DNA of 64,000 nt, from assembly GCA_009363875.1 (NCBI GenBank), contig CM018680.1:17741608-17805607 (forward strand), in the 5' to 3' direction. Position 1 is the stretch's first letter, and each line of letters begins with the position of its first letter. Made by a program: the position numbers and the translations under genes. Of this stretch, positions 1-12,954 are shown piece after piece. This stretch comes from Mikania micrantha (taxonomy: Eukaryota > Streptophyta > Magnoliopsida > Asterales > Asteraceae). The notes under the pieces are model-generated. The model ran no database searches and was not told the origin of the DNA. It was given only the letters and a program-made list of their open reading frames with translations.

Positions 1-900
1 CAACCCTTGATATCAGTGGCTGTCCTGATCAGTACAAAGTGAAGTATGTTGCAGGCTCGTTCAACAAACGAGCATTGACTTGGTGGAACGCCCAAGTACA
101 AATCAGGGGAAGAGATGAGGCTCTGTCAATGCCTTGGGAGGAATTCAAGACCATGCTGAGGGCAGAGTTTTGTCCGAGAAATGAACTAAAGAAGGTTGAA
201 ACTGAGCTACTCAACCTTGTTATGATTGGTGCTGGGCATCTGGCCTACACCACCAGATTTCATGAACTGGCTACATTGGCACCAGATATAGTGCCAACAC
301 TGGAGAAACGCATCGAACGGTATGTCGGTGGACTACCGGCTTGTATTCAAGGGCATGTGATTGCTGCTCACCCAACTACCCTAGAGATGGCTGTCACTCT
401 GTCATCAACACTGACAGATGTGATGGTTGCCTCCGGGGCACTGAAGAAAGAAACTGAAGCAGCAAAGGTTGGAACCTCAAGAAAGTTAGATAAACGCTCG
501 GCAAAGAAACAAAAGGTGGTCAAGAACTTTGCTGCGACCACTCAAACACCAATGGCTAACCAACCACCACCACTACAAATCAAGCGGCCTTACACTGGCA
601 CCGCACCTTTGTGCAACAGCTGGTAGTATCATCATCAACCAACTTCCCAGTGCAGATAATGCAACAACTGTGGGAAGCTTGGTCATTGGGCCACTCAATG
701 CAGGAGCGTAGGGGCTCAGAACAAGAACAAGAATGCATCGGTTACAACTGTTGCTGCTGATAACAGGTCATGCTACACTTGTGGTGAACCTGGACACTTA
801 TCGTGGGATTGTCCCAAGAGAATTCTACCAAGGGCTCCAGTAGCTAGAGGGCAAGCCTTTCAGATTGGAGCAGCTGCTGCTCGACAAGACCCAAATGTGG
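1..900 (+). pseudogene. gag: Ty3 gag (capsid and zinc knuckles), broken
   Basis: Frame 3 reads a retrotransposon capsid: RALTWWNAQV near the start, then FHELATLAPD and GLPACIQGHV, followed by a basic linker. Two CCHC-type zinc knuckles follow: CNNCGKLGHWATQC at about 660-701 and CYTCGEPGHLSWDC at about 772-813. A related cysteine-histidine motif just upstream is broken by TAG at 624-626 and TAA at 657-659. Gag would form the particle and bind the element RNA. The N-terminus is beyond the window edge. Confidence 0.9.
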
Positions 901-1302
901 TCACGAGTACATTTCTCTTTATGCATCTATATTATTTGACACTTGTGCAGATCAGAGTTTTATCTCATCCGAATTTGCATGCCAACTTAATCATTTGTGG
1001 AATCTTTGGACTCCCCTTATATCATTGAGATAGGAAATGGCAAACAGATAACAGTTAACACAGTACTTAGGAACTGCCCACTAACACTCGGTGATTACAC
1101 ATTTTCCATCGATTTGATACCGATGGATTTGGGCAGTTTCGATATCATCGTCGGAATGGGCGGGTTATCTTTTAACAGAGTTGAATTCGTCTGTTCCGAA
1201 AAGCTACTATGTATTCCAGTGGAGAACAATCAGGTGTTGGAAATTCATGGAGATCAAGCAAATCGTAGTGTCAAAATAATATCCTGCATGAAAAGTGCCT
1301 AA
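901..1302 (+). pseudogene. Ty3 aspartic protease remnant
   Basis: After a frameshift near 920 the motif ILFDTCADQSFIS appears; the normal active site is DTG or DSG, so glycine is replaced by cysteine. A second frame change near 990 leads into the 997-1302 stretch with the conserved PMDLGSFDIIVGM region of retropepsin-like proteases. Protease would cleave the polyprotein; this copy cannot do so. Confidence 0.85.
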
Positions 1303-2750
1303 GGAAACAGCGCATCGCATTTCTAGCTCACATTGTGGAGAAAGACAAGAAAGCAATCACCATTCAAGATGTTCCGGTTGTGAAAGACTTCGCGGACGTG
1401 TTTCCGGATGATTTACCGGGACTGCCACCTGAGCGATCAGTGCAGTTTCGAATCGACTTAATTTCGGGAGCGGTTCCTGTGGCTAAGTCTCCTTATAAAG
1501 TTGCACCATCAGAAATGCAGGAACTGTCCAATCAACTACAAGAACTACTAGACAAGGGATTCATTTGACCAAGTTTCTCACCATGGGGAGCTCCGGTTCT
1601 GTTTGTCAAGAAAAAGGATGGATCTTTCAGAATGTGTATCGATTACAGAGAGCTTAACAAACTCACCATCAAGAATCGGTACTCGTTACCGAGGATTGAT
1701 GATTTGTTTGATCAATTACAAGGAGCTTAGTATATCTCAAAGATAAACCTGCGTTCATGTTATCACCAGATCCGGATTCAAGAGGAAAACATACCCAAAA
1801 CGGCCTTTCGTACCCGATATGGTCACTACGAATTCATGGTGATGCCATTCGGATTGACGAACGCACCAGCAATGTTCATGGATCTAATGAATCGGGTGTG
1901 CAAGCCGTATCTAGATTAGTTTGTTATTGTCTTTATTGATGATATATTGATCTATTCAAGAAGCGAGAAGGAACATGAATAACATCTCAAGACGATCTTG
2001 GAACTTTTAAAGAATGAACAACTCTATGCCAAATTCTCCAAGTGTGAATTTTGGTTAAGAGAAGTTCAGTTCTTGGGTCATGTGATTAACAATAATGGTA
2101 TTCAAGTAAATCCTGCCAAGATTGAAGCAATCAAGAACTGGGACGTGCCCACAACACCGATAGAGATTAGATCGTTCCTGGGATTGGCGGGTTATTACAG
2201 GAGATTCATTTCGAATTTCTCTAAGATAGCCTTGCCTCTCACAAAACTGAAACTGAAGAGTGAAACATTCGTGTGGACACAGAAACAGGAAGAAGCGTTC
2301 CAAACACTGAAACAAAGATTGTGCAATACTAAAATCTTAACCCTCCCAGAAGACAATGATGACTTGGTAGTGTACTGTGATGCTTCCCATCAGGGACTTG
2401 GTTGTGTTTTAATGCAACGAGACAAAGTCATTGCCTACGCATAAAGACATTTGAAGATTCATGAGAAGAATTACACAACACATGACTTAGAATTGGGAAC
2501 TATTGTCTTCGTTTTAAATATTTGGAGACATGACCTGTATGGTACCAAACGCACTATCTTCATGGATCACAAGAGTCTACAACACATATTTGATCAAAAG
2601 AAGCTTAACATGCGACAGAGACGCTGGGTCAAGCTCCTAAACAATTATGACTGTGTGATCAAATACCATCCGAGCAAAACGAATGTTGTTGCAGACGCTT
2701 TGAGCCGGAAGGAACGAGTCAACCCTTGCGCGTTTGAGCAATGGGAATGA
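1303..2750 (+). pseudogene. Ty3 reverse transcriptase and RNase H, broken
   Basis: The frame holds the pre-RT segment (VFPDDLPGLPPERSVQFRID), RT palm motifs (FRMCIDYRELNKLTIKNRY, MPFGLTNAP), the catalytic box VFIDDILIYS, and RNase H (YCDASHQGLGCVLM, THDLELGTIVF, HKSLQHIF, DALSRKERV). Stops at 1566-1568 (TGA for CGA, a likely CpG decay), about 1728, about 1917, about 1980, 2442-2444 and 2748-2750 interrupt it without shifting frame. Confidence 0.92.
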
Positions 2751-4214
2751 CTGTGCAAACAATTCTGGGTGATCAAATTCTACGAGCACAACAAGAGGCA
2801 GTGGCAACGAACAACTTGAGAAACGAGCTTGACTGTGGAGCCGAGAAACATTTTGAGACAAAACAAGATGGAGTTGTCTATTTTCAGGATCATGTATGGA
2901 TCCCGGCTGTAGATGAACTTCGAAAACTCATTCTTGATGAGGCACACAAAACACGATATTCTGTTCATCCTGGTATCGATAAGATGTACCAACATATCAG
3001 GTCGTTTTATTGGTGGCCGGGTATGAAGAAAGATGTGGCTACTTATGTTTATAAGTGCCTGACATGTGCTAAGGTCAAGGTAGAACACCATAAACCGCCA
3101 GGTTTGCTGGAGAAACCAGAGATACCACAGTGGAAGTGGGAACAAATAGCTATGGATTTTATAACCAAGCTACCCCGTACTTCCAGCGGACATGATTCTA
3201 TATGGTCATTATTGATCGATTGACCAAGTCCGCACACTTCTTTCCAATTCGAGAAAACTACTAGATGGAGAAATTAACAAGACTTTATGTCAATGAAATA
3301 GTAGTAAGGCACGGGGTGCCATTATCTATTATTTCAGACCGGACAGTCAATTTACATCGCGGTTCTGGAAATCATTATAACAATCCTTAGGGACAAATGT
3401 TAACTTAAGCACCACTTATCATCCACAAACGGATGGTCAAAGCGAGCGAACAATTCAAACCCTAGAGGATATGTTGAGGACATGCATCCTAGACTTCGAG
3501 GGAAGTTGGGACAAACACCTACCACTAATTAATTCTCTTCTACAACAATAGCTACCACAGCAGTATCGGATGTGCTCCGTTCGAAGCATTATTGGTAGAA
3601 AATGTCGGTCTCCAATTTGTTGGACCGAAGTGGGAGACAACAGAATAACTGGGCCTGAACTTATTTAGGAGACTACCGATAAGATAGCCCAGATTCAACA
3701 GAGATTACAAGCAACACATAGTCGCCAAAAGAGTTACACGCACAAACGGCAAAAGCCTTTGGAATTCCAAGTGGGTGACCGAGTCATGTTGAAAGTTTCC
3801 CCGTGGAAAGGCGTGGTTCGTTTTGGGGCTAAGAGCAAGTTAGCACCAAGGTATGTCGGACCGTTCGAGATAACTCAACGGATTGGTCTCGTGGCATACA
3901 GACTCAGACTTCCTGATGAACTCAGTGGGGTACACGATGTATTTCATGTATCAAATCTCAAGAGATGCCTCGCTGATGAATCGTTAGTCATACCTCTGGA
4001 AGAGATACAAGTGGATGAACAATTACATTTCATTGAAGAACCTGTAGAGATTATGGATCGTGAAGTCAAGAGACTGAAATGAAGCCGTATTCCTATCGTG
4101 AAGGTTCGTTGGAACTCCAAGCGCGGACCATAATTTACCTGGGAGCGTGAGGATCACATGAAGACAAAGTATCCCCACTTGTTTGAAGAAGTAGTGCCCG
4201 ACAACGATGCTTAA
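2741..4214 (+). pseudogene. Ty3 integrase with chromodomain-like C-terminus, broken
   Basis: The zinc-binding HHCC segment (DEAHKTRYSVHPG then CLTCAKVKVEHH) is followed by the core: MDFITKLP, SIISDR (frame damaged), and YHPQTDGQSERTIQ, which keeps the catalytic glutamate. The C-terminal part (GDRVMLKVSPWKG, VFHVSNLKRCLADES, EPVEIMDREV) runs to the natural stop at 4212-4214. Frameshifts near 3210 and 3350-3540 and stops at 4080-4082 and about 4131 break it. Confidence 0.9.
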
Positions 4215-4248
4215 ATTTTGGGACGAAATTTCTTTAACAAGGGGAGAC
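4213..4248 (+). promoter_or_regulatory. Pre-PPT palindrome and polypurine tract
   Basis: The stop codon overlaps an imperfect inverted repeat (AAATTTTGGGACGAAATTT), and about 10 bases later comes AAGGGGAGAC, the plus-strand primer for reverse transcription, directly before the LTR. The same palindrome-spacer-PPT order recurs at three other elements here. Confidence 0.85.
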
Positions 4249-4619
4249 TGTGACAACCCGTACCTGATCGTCCGGTAAGTCCGTACGGTATGTGTACTTT
4301 CACTATTTACTATGTGTGAATATAATGTGTAAACAGTTTTGTGACAACAAGACTAGAAAACATATAACAGTTGTATGTGTTTAAGTGAAAACTTAAATAT
4401 AACAAATACAACAACTCATGAGAAACAACAGCGTGAAAACAAATGACAAAAACATATCAGTTGCGATCTGATATCCGCAAATAACAGGAATCAGATGGCC
4501 GACAATTCAGTGAGAAAACAATGTGAAAATAGGCCAGTTAGTTGAGTCTGTCAGTGAGGAAATACAATTCCAAATAACAATTCAGTTACGTTTACGAACA
4601 ATGAACTGACAACGTGTTT

Positions 4620-5060
4620 GCGTGGGTGACGATTCACACAAACATATTTGTGAGTTTAAAGTTTTGAATGATTACTGAAAAGTAGAAAACAAGAATCAAA
4701 AAGTGAAGCTGTCGTCGGATTCGTTCGGGTGACGATTCGAACGAATACGCGTGATAGCGGAACGATCTGACGAAACAAAACGACAAAACAAACTAATAAT
4801 AATAAAATAAAAGAATTAAAAAGATTTACTAAGAATAACCACCTTAAAAATGTAAAAGTAAAACCATTTATTTAAAATTGTAAAAATACGCGTTTACGAT
4901 CCGGAATCGTAACGAAATCAAGAACCGAGCAACCAAAACGAACCCGAACACCCGCGGGGTATATAAACCCTAAATGAGGTCATCTTCGTCATTTATTACC
5001 CTCTCACTCTCTCTCTAAACCCAATTCCCGGATCTCTCTCTCTATTTTTCAACACAAAAT
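4620..5060 (+). promoter_or_regulatory. LTR promoter region with TATA box
   Basis: Repeats of GGTGACGATTC and ACGAATA-type motifs (4625-4645, 4728-4750) precede GGTATATAAACC (TATA at about 4959-4967) and a CT-rich leader (CTCACTCTCTCTCTAAACCC, about 5003-5022). The same order of motifs is seen at 16735-17290, 31015-31440 and, reversed, 60280-60420, so this is probably the shared transcription start region. Confidence 0.7.
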
Positions 5061-5379
5061 CCTTCATAACTTCCTCATTTATTGATGAAATCTTGCAAAC
5101 TTGGTGTCTAATCGAAGCTCTCATCATCCTCTACTCAAATGTATAAAGGATTTGCCCTAAAAACCTGAGAATCGAAGGTAAATGAGTCTCAAAGTTAGCG
5201 AAAATTAGGGTTTTGTGAACCCTTGTTCGAAAACCATGAAGTAACCGGTTGAAAACCCTTCCTATACGAACCCTAAACCTTCGAAAATGGTTCTCACCTA
5301 CACAACCACAAAGAACCACCATTAATCTCGGCTACTCTAAAAATGAGAACCATGTGGGTGTTGGACACACAACCCTGCC

Positions 5380-5690
5380 GAATTGGAGTTTCGGCCGAAT
5401 GGGGGGGGGGGGACCGGAGTAACCTAGAACCGAAAGGATTAGCACCGGATGAGTTGTGGCTAAAGAGAAGGGACGACCGAAGGAGTGTGATCGAATGGAG
5501 ACCCTTCATTCGCATGGACATAGTCATTTGGCCGAGCATCTTCATTAGCATGAGCCTTATTCGGCCAAGACCCCATTTGGGTGTTGCCAGTCGTATGAAG
5601 CTCCTATTTCGGCCATCATCATTCGGCCTAGCATCAACATTCGGCCTAGCAATCATCAATCGTCCTAGCAATCATCAAAGGTGGTGAAAG
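5380..5690 (+). repeat. TTCGGCC-rich microrepeat tract in LTR
   Basis: The motif TTCGGCC or a near variant recurs at short intervals (for example 5388, 5528, 5571, 5608, 5624, 5640). It lies a few hundred bases after the TATA box, matching the place of other short-motif tracts in the other two LTR types here. Confidence 0.6.
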
Positions 5691-7584
5691 GGGTGTTAAA
5701 TCAAATTTATATCCCCTAAAACCTTTCTTTAAAAAGTGTTAAAGAATAATGTTCAAGAATTAACACATATGCTAAAGTGTACAAGAAATGACAACTCTTC
5801 TAAGTGAACAACAATTAAAGTTTAAATCAACTTAAAATTCTAAGTCTTATGCTTAGAAACTATCTTGATGTATAAACTTTCATATCAATAAACCTAAATA
5901 TTATACTTTGAGAATAATATGGATTTTTAAAGTTGGGTTAGTACTAATGAAGGTGATTGAGATCAAATCCCTAATCATAACCAACACGATATGCTAAGTT
6001 TAACCTAACTGGTTAAGCGTTAGTATGATCCAACACAAGTGAATGAGGACTAAGCAATAACAAAGACTTTCAAGTGTTAGCTAACTTTAGGGCTAACACA
6101 CACCCACACCTATACCATAACTCAAACTTATAAGTTGTTAACAACGTGGAATCAATACAGGATCGTGAAAACAAACTCTAGAACAACAGTGAGCGCGTGC
6201 ATTTCTTATTATTACTTAGTCAACCACTTCAACTACAAGGTGAGTTCATACACCCCTTTTCTAATCTTAACTGATTTCTAATCTCGGGGCTGAGAAACAT
6301 GCTAATTCTTTTAATTATTTAAAAGTTTTAGTACAACATATTGATTATACTATGACTTAGATAATATTGTTTATCTTTATTATTGCATATCATTGTATGT
6401 ATGCTTATGTGATCATAACATAACCGAGACATCTAAGATGATTCATGATAATATAGTTTCATGATTACATCAACACAATAGAATAATACATGTTATAAGA
6501 TTATAACTTATAATACTTTATTATTCTTACAAGAATAAACAATGAGATAACACTTTTACAATGACAAAAACTAACAAGAATGATACAGTGATAACATAAT
6601 TTCATGATATCATTCACCACCGGAGTTAACTATGTGTAGTAAGACTAGTTCTTACAACACTATGAATACAACTCGGTGAAGACTATGGCATAACATGAGA
6701 CAATTACTAATGAGAACAAGAATGGTGAACATGATAACATAATTTCATGATAACAAAATCATTCACACAATTACTAACATTGTGTAATAAGACAAGCTCT
6801 CATAACACTTTGTTAAAAACTATGAGAACAAACAACAATTGATTACTATTGAACTGTTTGTATTATATCACAACAATCATGTGTTCATGAGATCATATTC
6901 CATTGTAAGTCCATCCTAGAGAATCGTTTACCAGTTAATTTAGTGCGACTAAACCGACGATAACGTAGTGGTACCATAGGTTTGACAAACCGTCGACGAG
7001 TGAGGTCGGTTTGTTGATCGTATTTTATCATTGGCCGGTAACGTATGACCGGTAAAAGGGCGATGCAAGTCAGTTTTGTTAAACGACACATGGTGACATT
7101 AATCTACGGTATCTAATTGTAATTAATCCTTCGTAACTATTTACTGTTAGACTGAGGAATTGATTTTCTCTCGTGTCATATTATCAATAATAGTTTCGTT
7201 GAAGGCTATGGGAACACAAATGTGATAGAGGTAAATCGGATGCATTATGATCTGATTACGTGAGGATCACAATGGATCCCATTTAGGCTCTATGCATTCC
7301 GAGATGAGAACAATATCAATAGGTTAGCTATCACTCCTATTATTAGTTGTGGATTGCAGTTAACCCCACAACGAGAGAATAATAACAAGGATAAGATTGG
7401 ATAAATCTATTTTCCTTAAAACACTGAGGGTTTATCAACTCTTCTATTTTGGTAACCTAAATCCCTCATATTCTATTATTCTACATATAACACATTGGGT
7501 GATGGATACAAATCTTATGGGTGAATATCAAATGGGTTGAACACATGTGAGATAGAAATGGGTATTCATAGTTGTATTGCAAGT

Positions 7585-7680
7585 TGTGCTGCATTCTGTT
7601 AAGTATGTGGTGGGATGTCGGCTGGGGCTTGTTCCCCTACGTATGCCCTATATATACGCATAACTGAACGGATGAAATAC
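7585..7680 (+). ncRNA. Structured module, copy 1 (LTR of first element)
   Basis: The core GGTGGGATGTCGGCTGG and CTACGTATGCCCTATATATA is flanked by arms that pair: TCTGTT with AACGGA (one wobble) and TATG with CATA. An inner GGGG/CCCC stem is present. The family is described under the module at 20182. Function unknown; an RNA role is inferred from pairing. Confidence 0.55.
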
Positions 7681-8216
7681 TACTTGTAAATATAACTATG
7701 AAGAGGCCATTATGTGAGACGAATGAAACAAACCTCAATGAAACTTATGTATGACATTGTGATTGTGAATGTTAACAAATCAATGGCTTTCAGTTACTAA
7801 ACTTATGAACTCACCAACCTAGTGTTGACTTTTTTTAAATGCATGTTTTCTCAGGTGACGGACAGGTTTAATCACCAGCATTCAGGGGTTAAGCTAGTGG
7901 ACTTTTAGAAGACCTAGCTTCATTTAGTGTTGAGCATATTTTGCATGACAAAACAGTAAATCATCTTTTGTAAATCTTGTGCAGTTACAAGAAAGAAAAA
8001 CCATGATTCTTTTGGATAGATTTACTTAGTTAAATTATGAACATAACATTGTAATTTAACTTTGTAATTCTATATCATTGTCATGATAGCATTTCTTATT
8101 TATATATCATGTGCCATGTAAACAATCTGATCACTTTGATTATCAAACGATATCTCGCCCCGAGAACCTTCCGCCCGACGAGAAAATCGATCCAGCCCGC
8201 CGGCTCGGGTGTGACA

Positions 8217-8739
8217 GTAGTATTGGTAGGCGATTTGTGTGCTTTCAAGGTATTAGTCGTGTGGTGGGTTGGCTGCGGTATACCCTATATATAAGCACCA
8301 ACAGTACACTGGGAGTAGAACCGAAAGCTTGATCAATGTTAGGATTGTAGTTCTTAGTGTCATCATTAATAGAACAAATCTTGGTTAGACCTATAAGTTG
8401 AATAAACTGATTTTTGCATAGTAAGACTTGGTATATATTTCTATATACTAATTCAATCAAAGGTCTTAGTAGTTCCTATATCGATACAATTAAACTATCG
8501 AAATGAAAAACTCAAAAGAGGAATACATCCATCTATCTCAGTTGAAAACTTTCGAATTCCAAATCCCATATCGAACATCAACATATGAGATTAGCATCTC
8601 AAATGATTTGATCTCATATATACAATACAACAATTTACATATATCTAAGCGATAAAACTAATAGCATCATAATACGTTACCGTATTATTTGTCACACTTT
8701 CTATTGAACACAAACAAATAAACTTCATACTAAGAACCA
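8217..8739. other. Unassigned spacer with a degenerate module
   Basis: Immediately after the LTR, 8240-8310 carries a worn copy of the module core (GTGGTGGGTTGGCTG, then CCCTATATATAAGCACC). The remaining bases are AT-rich and I recognise nothing in them. It may be the leader of the first element's relative or of the next Ty3 scrap. Confidence 0.4.
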
Positions 8740-9432
8740 AAACATGTTCCACAAGACACGATCTTGAACTTCATGCCGTCATCTTTGCCTTAAAGAATTG
8801 AAGACATTGTCTTAATGGCATAAATTGTGATATTCACGATCACAAATGTCGTTAACATATCCTTAACATGATATAACAACGTTGGGGGAAATTGCTTAAC
8901 GATTTCGATTGTGAGAATTGAATGTTGTGGAGGATGCACGCAACCTTAAGAGTTGTATCTAAGTTCATAGCAATTGAACCTAAATCAATATGCATAACAA
9001 CATATATGTAGTTCAACAAATTCCTTTGACCTAAGGCGATTTGCATGTATGAGGTGTTGAACTTTAAATTAGAAGTCGATTTTGTTGTTTGATTGTACCT
9101 TTTGAACCATAATGATCTTTGACTCAAAAGGTAGAAGATTTTGTTGTTTGATTATACTCACCCTAGTACAGATAGAAGAATCTACGAGTCTTCTTTTGGA
9201 TTACCTTCATCATCATATTAGAACATGATACTTGTTTCACGACTCATTTTTATCTAAATCTCTTCACGAGTCGTTTGTCACTCAATTCGATTTTAGCATG
9301 ATTTACTATCCTCAAATAGAAGGTGAAATCGAACGAAGATTTCATTCACTTTAACTTCCATTTGAACTCAGCAACATTCACCAACTTTCATATGTTGAAC
9401 TTGAAAATACTTAATTTCGCTACAGTTTTCCT
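8740..9432 (+). pseudogene. Heavily decayed Ty3 RNase H and integrase core
   Basis: Around 8757-8850 the translation is close to HDLELHAVIFALKN-stop-RH, matching the THDLELGAVIFALKIWRH region of RNase H in the neighbours. Around 8860-8920 comes QRWGKLLNDFDCE. Around 9235-9345 comes a worn integrase core (LSKSLHESFVTQFDFSMIYY, then PQIEGEIERRF) in which the catalytic glutamate is kept. The HHCC region is missing or unrecognisable. There are many stops and internal deletions. Confidence 0.75.
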
Positions 9433-9468
9433 TAATTTCGGGACGAAATTCATAAAAGTAGGGGAGAC
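9433..9468 (+). promoter_or_regulatory. Pre-PPT palindrome and polypurine tract
   Basis: TTAATTTCGGGACGAAATTC contains 7-base arms (AATTTCG/CGAAATT) round GGA, then a 10-base spacer and TAGGGGAGAC before the LTR start at 9469. Confidence 0.85.
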
Positions 9469-10787
9469 TGTAACATTTTTGTAATTTTAAATTATATTTT
9501 AAATAATTTAGGACGTCATTTGAAATTTTCATCTATGAGTTATTATACGAGAAAAACAAAACATCATTAATATATATCTATGTATGTATATGTAGTATTT
9601 AAAGTTTCACAAGATAAGCAAAAGTATATTCAATATATATATATATATATATATATATACTTATAAATTTATAATAAGATTTAAAGCTTATACATAACTT
9701 AAACAAATAAATAAATTTTTTATTATAAAATTCTAATCAAAAAACATTTTATAAAACCCTTAAAAAGTTTTAAATACTTTTATCATAAACATTAAATAAA
9801 TATTATAAGTAACTTGTTTTAAAAAAATATATAAATAAAATAAGTAAATAAATAAATAAAAATATAACTAGATTAGTTATGTTAGAGTTATAAAGTTTAA
9901 ATAAATTGAACCCAAATTATAACAAATTAAAAATCATGGTTTTATAAAACTGAGGGGTTCATTTTACCAAAAACTGAAACCTAAACTAAGGATCACAACT
10001 CCAGGGGGTACTTCTGCCAAACCCTTAAACTCCTTTCTTCTTCACCCACTAACCCATGTGGATCAACCCAAGACCCAATCTCCAACCCGTTTTCAAATCC
10101 ACGTGATAACAGCCAACAACAGCTAATCAAACACAAATTTGGCATGTATTCGAACGCGTAAAGTGACTCCAATCACAATTATGAGCGATTAACAGCTCAT
10201 TAATGTGGAGATCGTTTCCAGAAATGAGAACGACGACCAGAAATTCAAATCTTAGTCAAACGTGTATAAATACCGAATTGAATCAACAAAAACAACACGA
10301 TGATCATTTCGAAACATTCTGTACACATAAAATCCATTCACAGCTGCAATTGGTAGCGAATCAATACCCTAAAGGGTTCGGCCGATCGTTTTCCTTGCCT
10401 CGAATCGAAACCCACGAAAACCTAACAACAAGTAAGAATCTTATACAACATTCTGTTCGTTTTTATCATGTAAACAAAAGCCCTAAGCTTCAATAACCAA
10501 TCAGTTTCAAAATCAGATCAATTCGACTGAAAAGGAACTAGGGTTTCGGTTTATTAGAACTGATTTTGGGGAAAGGGATTCAGCATCTTTTGAATATCTT
10601 TTTATTTAAAACGCTTTTTTAATTTTGTTTTCACTCAAATTTTTTATAAATTAAAATCTATTAGCAAAATTTTCTGTAAAAAAATAATAATCCAAATGAA
10701 CATATATATGTATGTATACACACACACATATATATATATTGTTTTCAATGGATAAAAGATTTCAAATAGATTTAATAATGTTATAAA

Positions 10788-10825
<38 letters not shown>

Positions 10826-11690
10826 CTTTCAAATAAGTATATAAACTATGTTTTAACCATTTAATATGATTAAGAATTTTTTTTAATGATAACTTATATT
10901 TATTTTCAAATAATTCATAATTAATATTTAATTATGTTAAATCAACATTTAGTACATCTTATTGAGTAGCTTTATACATTATTTTAATCATCATAGATTT
11001 TAAAATTTTATTCTTGTTATCTACAACTTAACTTACAAATGATTTCAACTTATATAACTTACAAGAACTTTAAAACATCTATTTCATTCTAAGTATGAGT
11101 TTATTAAAATCTATCTTCAAATTTTTAAATCAAATAAATAATTTAATATTTGGGTGTTTAATTTATAAACTATTCTAATAACCCAATTCCTTTTAGTTTT
11201 AAAACATCTAAATGGTTATAAAAATTTCAACTTTAGAAATAAATTGAGAATTTAAATGCAAAATTTTACAAGAAAACCAAGTGAGATTTATTTACCATTT
11301 GGAACAAAACAATGGGTAAACCTTCCAAACATCATAAAACAAAAATCGAACTCAATGAACTATTTAGACTTTAGAAGGTCCATAGAAAGTCATAACTACA
11401 TAAGAACATACACTTATGCATGATAAACTCTCTATGTTGATAGTGAACTTTGTTGGGACAACTTAAGCTACTATTTGATTATCAATTGCAAAGTTATCAA
11501 ACTCATCACAAAGTGAGTCTTCATAGCCCCTCTTTTACTATTTTTACTCTTGGAGTGAAACATGAAACTTGTCTATTACATTTTCTTGTGTACTTAGTGT
11601 AATGACATTATAGTTTTTGAACTTTAGCTAAGAACATTGCATTGATCACCCTCATTTAGTGACTATGATAGATCTATTAGACCGACCATA
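9469..11690 (+). repeat. LTR remnant of the decayed Ty3 scrap
   Basis: It starts TGTAACATTTTTG right after the polypurine tract. It is very AT-rich, has a leader-like stretch at about 10020-10400, and at 11509 shows GTGAGTCTTCATAGCCCC, which resembles the GGTGAGTTC...CCCC block of the other LTRs. The 3' boundary is not visible and 11690 is a guess. Simple repeats lie at 9632-9658 (TA), 10713-10740 (CA/TA) and 10793-10820 (TA). Confidence 0.6.
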
Positions 11691-11759
11691 TGTAATTATA
11701 TTTTATTTTTAATAATATTTTGTATTTTTAATTTATTCTATGATAAAAAAATTAAAAAA

Positions 11760-11990
11760 CAAATATTAAAATATCGAATAAATGTGGTGATGACGTGGAG
11801 TGATGGGAGAGTGATGATAACACATGTGATGATGATGGGGTGATATTTACGTGACGTGGAGTGATGGGAGAGTGCTGATAACACATGTGGTGATGATGTT
11901 GACTGATGAGAGAATGATTATGTTAGTTGTTTATGTAACGCCTACGTGTAGTAATTTGGCAGTGGCCACTACACATGGCCTTATAAAAAA
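11760..11990. repeat. Direct repeats in a possible MITE
   Basis: GACGTGGAGTGATGGGAGAG followed by TG, TGATAACACATGTG and TGATGATG occurs twice (about 11791 and 11854), about 63 bases apart. The stretch ends with a palindromic GGCAGTGGCCACTAC segment near 11958. This resembles non-autonomous plant DNA transposons, but I see no clear terminal inverted repeats or target duplication. Confidence 0.45.
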
Positions 11991-12397
11991 AACACATGTC
12001 TTACATATATGTATATATTTAAAAGTTATTATTTATATTATAATTAATTTTTATTTTTTTACTTTTAAATTATAATATTTTATTAATTTTTAAAACAGTG
12101 TTGCTTCGTATTTATTATTATATATGTTTCGATATGAATATCCAAACCGAGTCAAATTAATTACAATTTATTTCACTTTTGACTAGTATAACTTTAAATA
12201 TATAACATTAAATGAAATTTTAAATATATCAATGCAATATGTTTATTTTTATATACATTTCAAATTTATTTGACACAAAGCATAATTAAATATAATTTAT
12301 TTTCATTTTGTATTATTGAAGTCAATTTCATATTCCTAACAATCATTTCGAAATAATGTAATTTGCATCTTTTAAGTTGGGAGTGATTATTCTCAAA

Positions 12398-12954
12398 TAG
12401 GGATACCGATACCGAAAACACCGTTACCAAAATTCTTGAAAAGTGGGTACCGATATCGGTATTTTCGGTACTTTACCGGTTTTGTACCGTTTTCTCAATT
12501 TTTTGTTAAGATAAAGATGACAAATATTAGTTTTTAAATTATAGATGTTATTATGTCATAATTATAAGAAAAATCTATGCATATGAATGCATCATATGAA
12601 TACATTGTAAAAAAATCAAGTTCACAAAACGAATAATTACAAACTAGAAAGATATGAATACATCGTCCTTTGGATTTCTATAGTATTTTTTATATTTAAT
12701 AATTAAAATATTAATTAGGTTTTAACGCATCATGGTAAATATTTTTTCTAAATTATACTAGATTAGTAAATAATCAAATTTAAAAACAGAAATATCTATA
12801 CTCCTGTACCGATACCGTTTCGAGAATTTTCGGTATCTTACCGGTACGGATACCGGTTAATACCAATACCAAAATTTGAGAAAATGAAGTACCGGTACCG
12901 AATCTACCGGTACGGTATCAGTTGGGTACGGTCGGTGCAAAAATCTCATCCCTA
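12398..12954. mobile_element. Non-autonomous hAT-type element (557 bp)
   Basis: It starts TAGGGAT and ends ATCCCTA, and is flanked by a perfect 8-bp duplication TTCTCAAA (12390-12397 and 12955-12962), the length typical of hAT. The interior is dominated by variants of GGTACCGGTACC and GGTATCGGTA in both orientations near each end (12405-12490, 12800-12925), forming long subterminal inverted repeats, with an AT-rich middle. There is no coding capacity. Confidence 0.88.

Larger units (their letters stand above)
1..4248 (+). mobile_element. Decayed Ty3 element (Tekay/Del-like), internal region, cut by window start
   Basis: Gag, protease, reverse transcriptase, RNase H, integrase and a C-terminal chromodomain-like segment follow each other in Ty3 order, ending at a polypurine tract and a long LTR. 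The 5' LTR and start of gag lie outside the window. Many in-frame stops and several frame changes (gag-protease junction, protease-RT junction, before and inside integrase) show it is a dead copy. The C-terminal style (EPVEIMDREV, then WEREDHM) is typical of chromoviruses of the Tekay/Del group; that lineage is recalled, not computed. Confidence 0.93.
4249..8216 (+). repeat. 3' LTR of the first Ty3 element (~3.97 kb)
   Basis: It begins TGTGACAACC directly after the polypurine tract and ends GGGTGTGACA. The end is nearly the same as that of the solo LTR at 45177 (shared CCCGACG and AACCTTCC segments). It contains a promoter region, a TTCGGCC-rich tract and a structured module. No partner LTR or target duplication can be seen because the element starts before the window. 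A 12-G run lies at 5401-5412. Confidence 0.85.

Noticed and set aside
5343..5687. 114-codon reading frames on both strands
   Set aside because: They lie in the TTCGGCC tract of the LTR and encode only repeats.
10203..10496. 97-codon reading frame
   Set aside because: Leader-like part of an LTR remnant with no recognisable domain.
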